A stretch of DNA of 64,000 bases, from assembly GCF_020740795.1 (NCBI RefSeq), contig NC_067282.1, positions 148,414,858 through 148,478,857 of the forward strand. The letters are read 5' to 3'. This stretch comes from Apus apus (Eukaryota; Chordata; Aves; Apodiformes; Apodidae). Under the pieces are notes generated by a model. The model made no database searches and was not told the DNA's origin. It saw nothing but the letters and a program-made list of their open reading frames with translations. The position numbers and the translations under genes were made by a program. This document shows, piece by piece, positions 63,701 to 64,000 of this stretch (within the stretch, counting starts at the first letter, position 1; each line of letters opens with the position of its first letter).

Positions 63701-64000
63701 CAACTGACCTTGGTTAGAAGTCTCTTGGTCCAGGATCCTGATCCAAGGGCCATGGCTATAAAACCAGCACATTGTTCTTCACACTAGGATGTGCCCATGA
63801 GGCATTAGCTGCTGTATAAAAGCATTATACTCTTAAAATTGGTTGTTGAGTTGAACAAGGTAAAACAAGCTGTAACATTAACCACTTTTCTTCAGAAATA
63901 CTGAAAGTCTTAAGATAGTTTAACTCAATATTTTTGTTCAACCTTATTCAAATGACCTTACCTAAAAAGAGATGTTACTCTTTGATAGACCCTACTTCTG

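Larger units (their letters stand above)
35547..64000 (+). other. CHST11: CHST11 intron 1 (5' part, continues beyond window)
   Basis: No sequence resembling CHST11 exon 2 (encoding MRRNPFG after the junction) was seen before the window end, so the intron is at least 28.4 kb long. Large first introns are known for this gene. The GC-rich first 0.8 kb belongs to the CpG island and the rest is AT-rich. Identified contents are a minisatellite, a small duplication, two antisense CR1 copies, an imperfect palindrome and a MIR relic. The stretches 36341-42509, 43000-45071, 46999-48897 and 49041-64000 otherwise hold no gene I recognise. Confidence 0.9.

Overview
This is a vertebrate nuclear window, almost certainly from a bird. 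The evidence is at least seven insertions of CR1 non-LTR retrotransposons (the dominant avian repeat, several ending in the diagnostic ATTCTATG-type tail), one LTR fragment resembling avian endogenous-retrovirus LTR ends, a few worn MIR-like SINE relics, long AT-rich non-coding stretches and sharp CpG islands. Nothing prokaryotic is present (no operons, CRISPR arrays or tRNA clusters). The species cannot be named from the sequence.

Only one protein-coding gene is recognised: the first coding exon of CHST11 (chondroitin 4-O-sulfotransferase 1) on the + strand at 35429-35546. It lies in a strong CpG island (about 34200-36340). The exon carries two in-frame 5' splice donors 15 bp apart. Those two donors reproduce the two known vertebrate CHST11 protein forms, with or without a five-residue SMLHP segment just after the membrane anchor. 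The remaining sequence to 64000 is intron 1; the catalytic exons lie beyond the window.

Layout. 1-13.6 kb: intergenic, with a short CR1 tail (2.66 kb), a 1.1-kb antisense CR1 with a dead reverse transcriptase (5.57-6.69 kb), a MIR-like relic, a small CR1 fragment, a possible LTR and another CR1 (13.35-13.70 kb). 13.7-14.6 kb: a second, orphan CpG-rich block with a CTCF-like motif, interrupted by a 462-bp CCTT/CCTG tetranucleotide array. 14.6-34.2 kb: intergenic, with a MIR relic, a sense CR1 (21.1-22.0 kb), a homeobox-site-rich possible insertion (23.0-23.4 kb) and an antisense LTR (27.9-28.25 kb). 34.2-36.3 kb: CHST11 promoter, 5' leader, exon 1 and a GC-rich minisatellite. 36.3-64 kb: intron 1, with two antisense CR1 copies (42.5 and 45.1-46.6 kb), an unusual about 100-bp imperfect palindrome (46.9 kb) and a MIR relic (48.9 kb).

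Most long open frames are chance, repeat-derived or products of the CpG island and tetranucleotide array. I did not find a clear new biological system. The items best worth checking are the CHST11 dual donor, the orphan CpG block with its giant array, the palindrome at 46.9 kb and the possible insertion at 23.0-23.4 kb.
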